A DNA stretch of 64,000 bases from Pseudomonas asgharzadehiana (GCF_019139815.1 NZ_CP077079.1:2480001-2544000), one strand, 5' to 3'. Positions 27,236 to 36,503 are shown, counted from the stretch's first letter. The notes: a model not told the origin generated them from the letters alone. Translations and numbers: made by a program.

Positions 27236-28684
27236 ATGAGTGTAACTATGCCGGTCAATGGCTCTACGGAGCTCAAGCGTGGCGCCCTGGGTGTCGGCTT
27301 CATCATCTTTTTTGTGATTTCGGCGGCGAGTCCGCTCAGTGTGATTGCCGGCGGATTCCCGATCGGCATCATGCTGGGGAACGGCGCCGGCACCCCGGCG
27401 TTGCTGTTGCTGGCCCTGGCGGTGCTGATGGCGTTTTCGGTGGGTTACACCACCATGGCGCGGCACGTCACCAACGCCGGTGGTTTCTACGCCTTCACCT
27501 CGCGTGGCCTGGGCGGCCTGGCCGGCGGCTCGGCGGCGGTGCTGGCGATGTTCGCCTACAACATTTTGCAGATCGCCCTGTACGGCATGTTCGGCGGTGT
27601 GGTCAGCGGCACCATGGAGAGTGTCTTCGGCCTGGTGTTGCCCTGGTGGTCCTATTCGCTGCTGGCGATGGTCAGCATTGCGATTCTCGGCTATCGCAAG
27701 ATCGACCTGTCGGCGCGGGTGTTGTCGGTGGTGGTGATCGCTGAATACCTGGCGATCCTCACCCTGGATTTCGCCATTCTCAAGACCGGTGGCGACAGCG
27801 GGGTCAACCTTGATTCCTTCAGCAGCCAGCACGTGTTCAGCGGTACGCCGTCAATCGGCCTGCTGTTCTGCTTTGCCGCCTTCATCGGCTTTGAGGCCAC
27901 CACCATTTATGGTGAAGAGGCGAAAGACCCGCAGCGCACGATTCCAATCGCAACCTACAGCTCGGTGCTGCTGATCGGCGGGTTCTATGCGCTGTCGGTG
28001 TGGGCGATGGTGGTGGGCGTGGGCGCGGACAAGATCGTGCCGATGCTGCAAGCCCTGCAGGACCCGACCACGTTTATCTACGGCATGTCCGACCACTTTG
28101 TCGGGCCGCACCTGACCCAGGTTATCCGCGTGCTGTTCATGGTCAGCATCTACGCCGGGCTGCTCGCGTTTCATAACGCCGCGGCGCGTTACTTCTACGC
28201 CATCGGGCGTGACGGCTTGCTGCACAGCCTGCTGGGCACCACCCACCGTGTGCACCAGAGCCCACACATGGGCTCGGCGTTGCAAAGCCTGATCGCCGCG
28301 GTGGTCGTGCTGATTTTCGCGGCGATGGACGCCGACCCGATCCTGCAACTGTTCGCCTGGTTCTCCAACCTGGCCACCCTGTGCGTGATCCTGCTGATGG
28401 CGATGACCTCGGTCGCGGTGTGCGTGTACTTCCATCGGCATCCCGAGCTCAAAGTCGGGATCTGGCGTGGACGCATCCTGCCGATTTTCTCCTGCCTGGC
28501 CTTGCTGATGGTGCTGGTGTTGGCGGTGGTGCATTTCGATGTGCTGACCGGTGCCAGCCAACTGTTGTCCTACAGCCTGTGTGCGGTCATTCCGGCGGCC
28601 TTGTTGGCCGGCATCTACCTGGCCGCGCGCCTGCGCAAGGTTGCGCCGCAGCGGTTCCTGGCCCTGGGTAGCCACAAGCTCTAA
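27236..28684 (+). CDS. APC superfamily amino acid/amine permease
   Basis: A 482-residue permease with about 12 membrane segments. The start GALGVGFIIFFVISAASPLSV is the usual APC first helix, and FIGFEATTIYGEEAKDPQRT is the conserved cytoplasmic loop after helix 6. The family imports amino acids, polyamines or related amines by proton symport. AAGG lies about 8 bp before the ATG. It leads an apparent operon with an aldehyde dehydrogenase (77-bp gap) and an outer-membrane channel. The substrate may be the same amine as that of the aminotransferase module; that is inference. Confidence 0.93.
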   Translation: MSVTMPVNGSTELKRGALGVGFIIFFVISAASPLSVIAGGFPIGIMLGNGAGTPALLLLALAVLMAFSVGYTTMARHVTNAGGFYAFTSRGLGGLAGGSAAVLAMFAYNILQIALYGMFGGVVSGTMESVFGLVLPWWSYSLLAMVSIAILGYRKIDLSARVLSVVVIAEYLAILTLDFAILKTGGDSGVNLDSFSSQHVFSGTPSIGLLFCFAAFIGFEATTIYGEEAKDPQRTIPIATYSSVLLIGGFYALSVWAMVVGVGADKIVPMLQALQDPTTFIYGMSDHFVGPHLTQVIRVLFMVSIYAGLLAFHNAAARYFYAIGRDGLLHSLLGTTHRVHQSPHMGSALQSLIAAVVVLIFAAMDADPILQLFAWFSNLATLCVILLMAMTSVAVCVYFHRHPELKVGIWRGRILPIFSCLALLMVLVLAVVHFDVLTGASQLLSYSLCAVIPAALLAGIYLAARLRKVAPQRFLALGSHKL

Positions 28685-28761
28685 AGCACGTTCCGACACA
28701 CCCACTGCGACTTATTTTGCGTCGCACGCCAAAGCTCGTCTGCGTTAAAGGAAGCGTCCAC

Positions 28762-30180
28762 ATGCAGCACTACACAATGCTTATCAACGGGGTTCAGGTT
28801 GCCGGTGAAAACGGGCAGTTTGATGTGATCAATCCAGCCACCGGCACAGCCTTCGCGCAGTGCCCGGCCGGTTCGCTGGCGCAACTGGACGCGGCGGTAG
28901 ACGCCGCCCAGGCCGCGTTCAAAACCTGGCGCCTGAGTACCCATGCGCTGCGTTGCGAGCGCCTCATGGCGATTGCCGATGATATTGAGCAAAATGCCGA
29001 CGCATTGGCCCGGCTGATCGTGCTTGAGCAAGGTAAACCGCTGGAGCTGGCATTTTCCGAAGTCATGGGGGGCGCCGCCTGGACCCGCTACGCCGCCGGG
29101 CAACAGATCGACGTCGAGCTGGTGGAAGAAACCCCGACCCAGCGCGTCGAGCTGCACCGCAAGCCCCTGGGGGTGGTGGCCTCCATCACACCGTGGAACT
29201 GGCCGTTCATGATCGCCGTGTGGCACATCATGCCGGCGCTGAGGGCCGGTAACTGCGTGATCAGCAAACCGTCGAGCCTGACGCCGCTGAGTACCCTGCG
29301 CCTGGTCGACATCATTGCGCGGCATGTGCCCAAGGGGGTGATCAACTGCGTGACTGGCGAGCAGGGGTTCGGCAGTGCGATAACGTCGCACCCGGGTATC
29401 CAGAAAATCGTCTTCACCGGTTCTACCGCCACCGGCCAGAGCGTCATGCGCGGCGCCGCCAGTAACCTCAAGCGCCTCACCCTGGAACTGGGCGGCAACG
29501 ACGCCGCCATCGTCCTGCCCGGCACGCCGGTTGAGGTGGCCGAGGAGATATTCCAGGCGGCGTTTCTCAACATGGGCCAGACCTGCGCGGCGCTCAAGCG
29601 TTTGTATATCCACGAATCCCAGTACCAGGCATTTGCCGATGCATTGACGCTGATCGCGGGGCGCCAGGTGGTGGGCGATGGCTTGGAGCCCGGCGTCAAC
29701 TTCGGCCCGGTGCAGAACCTGGATCAACTCAAGCTGGTCGAGGCATTGGTCGACGATGCGCGGGCCCAAGGCGCGCGCGTGTTGTGCGGCGGCGCGCGCC
29801 TGGATCACCCAGGCTTCTTTTACCCGCCCACGCTGGTCGCCGATGTGACCGACGGCCAGCGCCTGGTCGATGAAGAGCAGTTCGGGCCGGTCTTGCCGCT
29901 GATCGCCTACCGCGACGTCGAAGACGTACTGAGCCGCGCCAACGCCGGCGACATGGGCTTGGGTGGCTCGGTATGGGGCCCGGATGTGGCGCAGGCCCAG
30001 GCGCTGGCCAGCCGTTTGGAAAGCGGTGTGGCGTGGGTCAACTGCCACGCGCGCATCCAGCCCAATACCCCGTTCGGCGGCAGCAAAATGTCTGGTTTCG
30101 GCGTCGAGTTCGGCCTGGAAGGGTTGCTCGAATTCACCGGTCAACAGCTGCTGTTCGTCAATAAGCGCGCGGCCGAGTAA
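28762..30180 (+). CDS. Aldehyde dehydrogenase family protein
   Basis: A 472-residue ALDH with the catalytic Glu in LTLELGGNDA and Cys in NMGQTCAALKR, plus ITPWNWPFMIAVWH and EEQFGPVLPLIAY. The ELGGND variant and NMGQ context resemble a subgroup that acts on small or hydroxylated aldehydes. The ATG at 28762 has AAGGAAG just upstream; longer readings lack this. It follows the APC permease and precedes the outer-membrane channel, so it likely oxidises an aldehyde derived from the imported compound. Confidence 0.9.
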   Translation: MQHYTMLINGVQVAGENGQFDVINPATGTAFAQCPAGSLAQLDAAVDAAQAAFKTWRLSTHALRCERLMAIADDIEQNADALARLIVLEQGKPLELAFSEVMGGAAWTRYAAGQQIDVELVEETPTQRVELHRKPLGVVASITPWNWPFMIAVWHIMPALRAGNCVISKPSSLTPLSTLRLVDIIARHVPKGVINCVTGEQGFGSAITSHPGIQKIVFTGSTATGQSVMRGAASNLKRLTLELGGNDAAIVLPGTPVEVAEEIFQAAFLNMGQTCAALKRLYIHESQYQAFADALTLIAGRQVVGDGLEPGVNFGPVQNLDQLKLVEALVDDARAQGARVLCGGARLDHPGFFYPPTLVADVTDGQRLVDEEQFGPVLPLIAYRDVEDVLSRANAGDMGLGGSVWGPDVAQAQALASRLESGVAWVNCHARIQPNTPFGGSKMSGFGVEFGLEGLLEFTGQQLLFVNKRAAE

Positions 30181-30193
30181 GCCTTGCCCACCT

Positions 30194-30212
30194 GGCGCAG
30201 CAAAGCTGCGCC
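30194..30212 (+). terminator. Hairpin between aldehyde dehydrogenase and channel genes
   Basis: GGCGCAGC (30194-30201), loop AAA and GCTGCGCC (30205-30212) form a perfect 8-bp stem 14 bases after the ALDH stop. No T-run follows. It may attenuate or process the transcript ahead of the channel gene. Confidence 0.4.
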
Positions 30213-30269
30213 GCTCTCATGCCAATAGCTAAGACAGCCTTTAAAGGCGCACCCTGAGGAGCTTCGATC

Positions 30270-31592
30270 ATGCGGTATCCATCCACTTCAATGCTGGGCG
30301 GCACATTGGCTTGCGCCTTGTCGCTCGGTGCCATCAGCCAGGTCCAGGCCTACGAGCTGTACAGCGATGAAAGCCGTCATCTCAACGCCGACATGACCGC
30401 CGTATTCGGCATGTTCAACAGCCGCAAAAACTACGACGGCACGGCGGGCGGTTCTACCTGGCGCGAAGGCTTCATCAAGTATGGTGTGAGCGGCGACCAG
30501 TCCCTGGCCGGTAACGGTACTGCCTATGGCGCCTTTGCGTTGGTCAGTTCCGCCACCTGGGGCGATGGCGACCCGGCCGGCAATACCCTCGGCAGCGAAC
30601 GCACCACCAAGATCGAAGACGCCTACCTGGGGTGGCGCTCCGGAGATCTGTTTCCGGCCCTGGGCCAGGACGGCGTGGATATTTCCGGTGGGCGCCAGGT
30701 GGTCAAGCTCGGCAGTGGCTTTTTGATCAACGATGACGGCCCGAACCTGGGCAAGGGCCCGGCCGATGGCGCGATGAACCGTGGCGGTGCGTATTACCTG
30801 GCCGCGCGGCATGCCTTCGATCAAACCGCGTTTCTGCGCCTGGGCGGCAAAGACGGCCTGCACGGCAGCCTGCTGTGGCTTAAATCCGACAACCGCGCCC
30901 AGGCTGAAAGCGAAGTGGCCGCCGGCACGCTGGATTACACCACCAAGCCCGGCACCCTGGGGTTGACCTGGGTGCATGGCATCGATGTGAACGAGCGCTG
31001 GGCCAGCGATTTTCAGCGCCAGCGCAAGGGCATGAACGTCTACAGTGTGCGCGGTGAAGGCGACGCCGGCCTGCCGAACGTGAACCTGGCGTTCGAATAT
31101 GCCTGGCAGGACAAGGACAGCGGGCCCGAAAAAGCCTGGTACGGCGAAGCCGGCTACACCTTCGCCGATGTCGCCTGGACGCCGAAGGTCACCTATCGCT
31201 ATGCCCGTTATTCACAAAAGTGGGATTCGCTGTTCACCGGCCTGAGCACCGGCTACGGCACCTGGTTGCAGGGTGAAGTGGCCGGCAACTATGCCGGGCC
31301 GTTCAACAGCAACACGCGCATCCAGCATGTGAGCCTCAAGGCCATGCCGCTGGAAAACCTGACGCTGGGCGCGCTGTACTTCGACTTCGACACGGTGCGC
31401 AAAAGCAATGCGCTGAACCTCAATGCGCAGGAGCTGGACCTGTATGCCGAGTGGGCGGTCAACCCGCACTTGATCATCACGCCGCTGATCGGCCTCTACA
31501 AACCCAAGGAAGACGCCACCAGCGGCGGCAACCAGGCCGTCGGCAACGGCACCAACCTGTACAGCCAGCTGACCGTCGCCGTACCGTTCTGA
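30270..31592 (+). CDS. Outer-membrane beta-barrel channel (porin-like)
   Basis: A 440-residue protein with a signal peptide ending near SQVQA (residue about 28) and many alternating amphipathic strands rich in Tyr, Trp and Gly. It ends in ...LTVAVPF, with the terminal Phe typical of outer-membrane barrels. The size and the late pattern (WAVNPHLIITPLIGLYKPKED) recall the AlgE-like 'alginate export' barrels, as well as OprD-class channels that bring small carboxylates or amino acids across the outer membrane. It closes the permease/ALDH operon, so substrate uptake is the likely role. The exact family is uncertain. Confidence 0.75.
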   Translation: MRYPSTSMLGGTLACALSLGAISQVQAYELYSDESRHLNADMTAVFGMFNSRKNYDGTAGGSTWREGFIKYGVSGDQSLAGNGTAYGAFALVSSATWGDGDPAGNTLGSERTTKIEDAYLGWRSGDLFPALGQDGVDISGGRQVVKLGSGFLINDDGPNLGKGPADGAMNRGGAYYLAARHAFDQTAFLRLGGKDGLHGSLLWLKSDNRAQAESEVAAGTLDYTTKPGTLGLTWVHGIDVNERWASDFQRQRKGMNVYSVRGEGDAGLPNVNLAFEYAWQDKDSGPEKAWYGEAGYTFADVAWTPKVTYRYARYSQKWDSLFTGLSTGYGTWLQGEVAGNYAGPFNSNTRIQHVSLKAMPLENLTLGALYFDFDTVRKSNALNLNAQELDLYAEWAVNPHLIITPLIGLYKPKEDATSGGNQAVGNGTNLYSQLTVAVPF

Positions 31593-31600
31593 CCCGCCAT

Positions 31601-31628
31601 CACCGTCGCGTTTCAGGGCGCGGCGGTG
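31601..31628. terminator. Hairpin at the convergent ends of the channel and IclR genes
   Basis: CACCGTCGCG (31601-31610) pairs with CGCGGCGGTG (31619-31628) at 9 of 10 positions with an 8-base loop. It begins 9 bases past the channel stop and overlaps the IclR stop codon, so it can act in both directions. There is no strong T-run. Confidence 0.45.
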
Positions 31629-32371
31629 CGGGGGTGATTGCGCATGTTCTCGGCGATGCGCCGCGTGGTGTCCATCACCATTTCGATCACGGTTTCCTGG
31701 CGCAGCAACTTGAAGCTCTGGGTGCTGCCGACGGCGGACAGGCTGCCGATCACCTCGTCGATATCCGGCTGGATGATCGGCGCGGCGATGCCGGTCAGGC
31801 CCAGGTTGAGTTCGTCGTGGGTCAGGCAATAGCCATCCTTGCGGATCTTTTTCGTGGCCTTGGCGAAGCTTGCCCAGTCGTAGGGGCTGTCCGGGTCGCC
31901 GGCCATGTGTTCGTCGAACAGGCGTTGCAGGCGTCGGCCCTTCTGAAAGGCGATCAATACCTTGGATTGCGCCCCGCGAAAAAACGGCAACGGGTGCCCG
32001 CGCCCGAAGGAGAAGTGGTAGGTATCGGTGGGTTCGGCGATGTAGGTATTGATGATGCGCCCGTCATAAAAAACGCTGGCGAACACCGCCAGGCCAGTCT
32101 GCGCCGACAGCTCGTGCATCAGCTCGCGCCCCGCCAGCAGGATAGGGTCGTACTGGCGCATCATCCAGTCCAGTTCGATCACACGCGGCCCCAGGCCATA
32201 GCTGCCGGCATCCACACGGGTCAGCAGGCCGGCGTCGCACAGATCCTTGACGTAGCGATACGCCGTGGCGCGCGACAGGCCCATGCGTTCGGCGATGGTG
32301 TCCGGGTCGATCCTCAACGTCGCTGGACCGAACAGGTCCAGGACACTCAGCAATTTGCTCAGGCTGCTCAT
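31613..32371 (-). CDS. IclR family transcriptional regulator
   Basis: A 252-residue regulator. The N-terminal winged helix (LSKLLSVLDLFGPATLRIDP, then MGLSRATAYRYVKDLCDAGL) is followed by an IclR effector domain with GYCLTHDELNLGLTGIAAPI. The ATG at 32371 has AGGAA just upstream. It is divergent from the eight-gene operon beginning at 32625 with a 253-bp AT-rich gap between them. IclR proteins commonly control adjacent aromatic catabolic operons, so it is the natural regulator here. Confidence 0.92.
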   Translation of the reverse strand: MSSLSKLLSVLDLFGPATLRIDPDTIAERMGLSRATAYRYVKDLCDAGLLTRVDAGSYGLGPRVIELDWMMRQYDPILLAGRELMHELSAQTGLAVFASVFYDGRIINTYIAEPTDTYHFSFGRGHPLPFFRGAQSKVLIAFQKGRRLQRLFDEHMAGDPDSPYDWASFAKATKKIRKDGYCLTHDELNLGLTGIAAPIIQPDIDEVIGSLSAVGSTQSFKLLRQETVIEMVMDTTRRIAENMRNHPRTAAP

Positions 32372-32520
32372 TTCGTTCCTAGAAAGGGGGGGTGGCACGC
32401 GGCTAAGCACTATAGGCGAAAACAGCGCAGATCCAAGCCCGCGTCCACAGACGGCCTGCGGGGTTGCGCCACATTACATCAGCTCGCGATAAATGCAATT
32501 TAGATAGGCATTAAATATTC

Positions 32521-32592
32521 ATAAATCTCAAAATAAGAGACAAACTAATAAAAAATGCTTGTTTGGTGTGTTTTTGTATGTGATAAATCTCA
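32521..32592. promoter_or_regulatory. Candidate IclR operator region
   Basis: The AT-rich IclR/operon gap contains the small palindrome TCTCAAAATAAGAGA (32526-32540) and a direct repeat ATAAATCTCA at 32521-32530 and 32583-32592. IclR-type operators are short AT-rich palindromes of this size. The ThDP gene starts at 32625, so the sites lie 30-105 bp upstream. Function is inferred from position. Confidence 0.4.
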
Positions 32593-32624
32593 CCACATAA
32601 AACGCTCAAGCGAGAGGGCAGAGC

Positions 32625-34166
32625 ATGAATGGCGCGCAACTGATAGTGAATGCGGCGGCGGCAAGCGGTATCGAGTACTGCTTCGCCAACCCGGGAACCA
32701 CCGAGATTCCACTGGTGGCGGCCATGGCCAGCGCGCCGGCCCTTAAACCGGTGTTGTCGTTGTTCGAAGGGGTGTGCACCGGCGCCGCGGACGGCTATGG
32801 CCGTATCGCCGGCAAACCGGCGATGACCCTCACGCACTTGGGCCCGGGCTTTGCCAATGGCATCGCCAACCTGCACAACGCACGGCGCGCCAACACGCCC
32901 ATCGTCAATGTGATCGGTGATCACGCCTCGTGGCACGTCAATTACGATCCGCCCCTGGCCAGCGATATCCAGGCCCTGGCCGGCAGCGTGTCCAGTTGGG
33001 TGCGCACCTCGCGCACCGCCTCGGGAGTCGGCGAAGACCTGCAAGAAGCCATGCGTGCCGCTTGGCAAGCCAAGGGCCAGATTGCCAGCTTGATTTTGCC
33101 GATGGACCTGCAAGCCAACGCCGTGACCCACACCGGCCGGTTCAGCCCACTGCGGGCGCCGGTGCGGCGCTTTGCCGGCGACCGCATTGAAGCCGTGGCC
33201 CAGGCGGTGCGCGATGGCCAGCGCCTGGTGTTCATCGTCGGTGACCATGGCTTGTCGGTGGCCGGGCTGGAAGCGGCGGGGCGCCTGGCGCAACTGCCCG
33301 GCGTGCGGCTGTTCGCCGAAACGTTCCCGCGCCTGAGCTACCGCGGCGGCGGTTTGCCCGACCTGGATCGCCTGCCGTATTTCCCGGAAGTGGCCATCGA
33401 AATCCTTGAGCAATACGACAAAGTGGTGTGTGCCGGTGTACCCGAGCCCATCAGTTACTTCGGTTATGAAGGTATCCCGTCGCGGCTGGCCGAGCGTGAG
33501 CGCCTGTTGTCGCTGGCCGAGGTCGGCGACGACGTGGCCGGGGCGCTGACCGCGCTGGCCGATGCGCTGGATGCCCCGGCCTATGTGCCCACGCCGCAGG
33601 ACATCCAGCTGCCGCCGGGCGAAGCGGCGTTGAGCGCGCAGTCGGTCGGCCAGCTTTTGGCCGCCGCGCTGCCGGACGACTGCATTGTCTCGGTGGAGGG
33701 CGGCACCTGCGGCTATCCGTTTTTTACCGCCTCGGCGCGCGCCAAACGGCATCGGGTCATGACCAACACCGGCGGCGCAATCGGCCAGGGCATTCCGGTG
33801 GGCTTCGGCGCCGCGCTGGCCGAGCGTGGCAATCGGGTGTTCTGCCTGCAATCGGACGGCAGCGCGCAGTACACGATCCAAACCCTGTGGAGCATCGCCC
33901 GCGAGCAATTGCCGGTGGTGATCCTGATCGCCGCCAACCACCGCTACGCGATCCTGCAAAACGAATTGCGCCGTTTCGGCATGACCGAACTCGACCCCCA
34001 GGCCCTCAAGCTGACCGTGCTCGACCGTCCGCGCATCGATTGGAAAGCCCTGGCCAAAGGCTACGGCGTGCCGTCCTGCACCGTACACACCAACGCCGAA
34101 CTGCAACGCGCACTGGCCAACGCCGCCGCCGATGCGGGGCCTTGCCTGATCGAAATGGCACTGTGA
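32625..34166 (+). CDS. ThDP-dependent enzyme (acetolactate synthase / benzoylformate decarboxylase-like)
   Basis: A 513-residue enzyme of the ThDP family. The N-terminal Pyr domain has the proton-relay Glu in VLSLFEGVCTGAADGYGR (E49). The C-terminal PP domain has QSDGSAQYTIQTLWSIA followed by Asn/His in AANHRYAILQ, the Mg-ThDP site; the usual GDGS reads SDGS. Members decarboxylate 2-oxo acids or join them. Single-operon copies beside aromatic genes are often benzoylformate- or phenylpyruvate-type decarboxylases, which would feed the next gene, an ALDH, only 11 bp downstream. The substrate is not fixed. It is first in the operon, after the IclR-controlled promoter. Confidence 0.9.
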   Translation: MNGAQLIVNAAAASGIEYCFANPGTTEIPLVAAMASAPALKPVLSLFEGVCTGAADGYGRIAGKPAMTLTHLGPGFANGIANLHNARRANTPIVNVIGDHASWHVNYDPPLASDIQALAGSVSSWVRTSRTASGVGEDLQEAMRAAWQAKGQIASLILPMDLQANAVTHTGRFSPLRAPVRRFAGDRIEAVAQAVRDGQRLVFIVGDHGLSVAGLEAAGRLAQLPGVRLFAETFPRLSYRGGGLPDLDRLPYFPEVAIEILEQYDKVVCAGVPEPISYFGYEGIPSRLAERERLLSLAEVGDDVAGALTALADALDAPAYVPTPQDIQLPPGEAALSAQSVGQLLAAALPDDCIVSVEGGTCGYPFFTASARAKRHRVMTNTGGAIGQGIPVGFGAALAERGNRVFCLQSDGSAQYTIQTLWSIAREQLPVVILIAANHRYAILQNELRRFGMTELDPQALKLTVLDRPRIDWKALAKGYGVPSCTVHTNAELQRALANAAADAGPCLIEMAL

Positions 34167-34177
34167 AGGAGTCGATG

Positions 34178-35668
34178 ATGAAGCAGCTTGATGTGTTACC
34201 CCAAGTGCGCGCGTTCCTGGCGCAACCCGGTCGCCTGTTCATCGGCGGAACCTGGCAGGACGCCGCCGGCGGTCGTCGATTTGCCGTGGAAAACCCGGCT
34301 ACCCAGGAGACCCTGACGGAGGTTGCGCAGAGCGACGAGCGCGACGTGGATGCCGCCGTCGCGGCCGCCCGCGCCGCCTTTACCGGCACCTGGGCCATGC
34401 AGTCGCCGGCCCAGCGCGGTCTGTTGCTGTTTCGCCTGGCGGACCTTATCGACCAGCACCGCGAGGAGCTGGCCCAACTGATCACCCTGGAGAACGGCAA
34501 GACCATCGCCACCGCTCGCGGTGAAGCGGCCAGCGCCGCCACCATCATTCGTTACTTCGCCGGCTGGCCGACCAAGATCGAAGGCGGCACCTTGCCGGTT
34601 TCGCCGGCCAGCGGCGCGCCGATGCTCAACTACACCCTGCGCGAGCCGGTGGGCGTATGTGCCTTGATCGTGCCGTGGAATTTCCCGCTGAACATGTGCG
34701 TGTGGAAGCTCGGCCCGGCGCTGGCGACCGGCTGCGTGGCGGTGCTCAAGCCGGCGGAGCAGACGCCGCTGGTGGCGATCCGGCTGGTGCAGTTGATCGA
34801 GGCCGCGGGGTTTCCGGCGGGCGTGGTCAACCTGATCACCGGCCTGGGCGCCGAAACCGGCGCGCCGTTGGCGCAGCATGCGGATGTGGACAAGATCGCC
34901 TTCACCGGCTCCACCCAGGTCGGCCGGCTGATCGCCCAGGCGGCCACGCGCAACATGAAAAAGGTCTCGCTGGAGCTGGGGGGCAAGTCGCCCAACATCA
35001 TCTTGCCCGACGCCGACATCGTGCGTGCCGCCAAGGGCGCCGCCGATGGCATTTTCTACAACCAGGGCCAGGTGTGCACCGCCGCTTCGCGTCTGTATGT
35101 ACACGCCAGCGTGCTCGACCAGGTGCTTGAAGAGCTGCAACGCCATGCCGCCGCGCATGTGCTCGGCAACGGCCTGGACCCGGCGAGCAGCATGGGCCCG
35201 CTGGTATCGGGGCGCCAACTGGAGACGGTCAAGGGCTACCTGCAGCGTGGTCGGGAAGAGGGCGCCGAACTGATCTGCGGCGGCGAGCGTCCGGCGCACC
35301 TGGAGCGCGGTCATTTCATTGAGCCCAGCGTCTTTCTCGACCGTGCCGAGCGCGCCTGCGTGGCCCGCGAAGAAATCTTCGGCCCGGTGCTCACCGTGAT
35401 GAGCTGGACCGAAGTCGACGAACTGGTACTGCGCGCCAACGATTCGCCGTACGGCCTGGCCGCCGGCCTGTGGACCCGCGACCTGCGCTCGGCGCACCGC
35501 CTGGCGGCGCAGCTCAAGGCCGGTTCGGTGTGGGTCAACTGTTGGAACGTCGTCGATGCGGCTTCGCCGTTCGGTGGCTACAAGCAATCCGGCTGGGGCC
35601 GGGAAATGGGCAAGAACGTGATCGACGCTTATACCGAGACCAAAAGCGTATTCGTCGATCTGGCCTGA
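34178..35668 (+). CDS. Aldehyde dehydrogenase (phenylacetaldehyde/betaine-aldehyde-like)
   Basis: A 496-residue ALDH with IVPWNFPLNMCVWK, the catalytic Glu in SLELGGKSP and Cys in NQGQVCTAASR, and EEIFGPVLTVMSW near the end. It would oxidise the aldehyde released by the preceding ThDP enzyme. Two adjacent ATGs (34175, 34178) are possible; the second lies 6 bases after AAGGAG. It is part of the 32625-41077 operon. The exact aldehyde is unknown. Confidence 0.92.
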   Translation: MKQLDVLPQVRAFLAQPGRLFIGGTWQDAAGGRRFAVENPATQETLTEVAQSDERDVDAAVAAARAAFTGTWAMQSPAQRGLLLFRLADLIDQHREELAQLITLENGKTIATARGEAASAATIIRYFAGWPTKIEGGTLPVSPASGAPMLNYTLREPVGVCALIVPWNFPLNMCVWKLGPALATGCVAVLKPAEQTPLVAIRLVQLIEAAGFPAGVVNLITGLGAETGAPLAQHADVDKIAFTGSTQVGRLIAQAATRNMKKVSLELGGKSPNIILPDADIVRAAKGAADGIFYNQGQVCTAASRLYVHASVLDQVLEELQRHAAAHVLGNGLDPASSMGPLVSGRQLETVKGYLQRGREEGAELICGGERPAHLERGHFIEPSVFLDRAERACVAREEIFGPVLTVMSWTEVDELVLRANDSPYGLAAGLWTRDLRSAHRLAAQLKAGSVWVNCWNVVDAASPFGGYKQSGWGREMGKNVIDAYTETKSVFVDLA

Positions 35669-35696
35669 ACTGAATCATCACTACGAGGTAGTTGCT

Positions 35697-36491
35697 ATGG
35701 ATCTGGAATTGAAAGGCCGCGTGGCCATCGTCACCGGCGGTGGGATGGGCATCGGCAAGGAAGTCGCACGTTTTCTGTCCGAGGAAGGCTGCAAGGTGGT
35801 GATCTGCGCACGGCGCATGGCGTTCCTGACCCAGGCCGCCGAAGAGATCAGCGCACAGACCGGCAATGAAGTGCTGCCGCTGTTCTGCGACACCAATGAC
35901 ATGAAGGCCGTGTCGGACATGGTCGAAGCGGCGCACAAGCACTTCGGGCGCATCGACATTCTGGTCAACGGTGCGGCGGCGCCATCCGGCGTGGTGCGCA
36001 ATGACATCGAACATGCCGGCGACGACGAACTGCTGTCGGACCTCAATACCAAGGTGATCGGCTATTTCCGTTGCGCCAAGGCCGTGACCCCACACATGAA
36101 GGCCGCCGGCTTCGGGCGCATCATCAATATCGGTGGCCTCACCGGGCGCAGCAGCAAAGTGCTGTCGGGCATGCGCAACCTGGCCATCGCGCACATGACC
36201 AAGACCCTGTCCGACCAGTTGGGCGCCAGCGGCATTACGGTCAACCTGATCCACCCCGGCGTCGTGGACACCCCGCACATCCGTGAGCTGTACGAGCGCG
36301 AAGGGATCAAGCAGGGCAAGACCCCGGAGCAGGTCGAACAGGGCTATATCGACGCCACGCCGATTCGCCGCACGCTGGCGCCGATCGAAATGGGCTGGCT
36401 GATCGGCTTCCTCGCATCCCCCAAGGCAGGCGCGGTGACCGGCGAATCCATCGGCATCGACGGCGGCCTGACCCGTGGCATCTTCATCTGA
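35697..36491 (+). CDS. SDR-fold protein lacking the canonical catalytic triad
   Basis: A 264-residue classical SDR by fold: NAD(P) site TGGGMGIGKEVA at 13-24, FGRIDILVNGAAAP at 83-96, and an end typical of SDRs (GESIGIDGGLTRG). The active site is atypical. The Ser position reads INIGGLTG (143-150) and the Y-x-x-x-K region reads SGMRNLAIAHMTK (157-169), with neither Tyr nor Lys at the aligned positions. The motif N-N-A-G is N-G-A-A. It may still bind a dinucleotide but is unlikely to use normal SDR chemistry; it could be an isomerase, lyase or binding protein. It sits in the middle of the operon, tightly spaced. Confidence 0.85.
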   Translation: MDLELKGRVAIVTGGGMGIGKEVARFLSEEGCKVVICARRMAFLTQAAEEISAQTGNEVLPLFCDTNDMKAVSDMVEAAHKHFGRIDILVNGAAAPSGVVRNDIEHAGDDELLSDLNTKVIGYFRCAKAVTPHMKAAGFGRIINIGGLTGRSSKVLSGMRNLAIAHMTKTLSDQLGASGITVNLIHPGVVDTPHIRELYEREGIKQGKTPEQVEQGYIDATPIRRTLAPIEMGWLIGFLASPKAGAVTGESIGIDGGLTRGIFI

Positions 36492-36503
36492 GGAGCAACT
36501 GCG

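Noticed and set aside
32511..34106. Long open frame on the minus strand (531 codons)
   Set aside because: It is antisense to the ThDP enzyme and crosses the AT-rich promoter gap.
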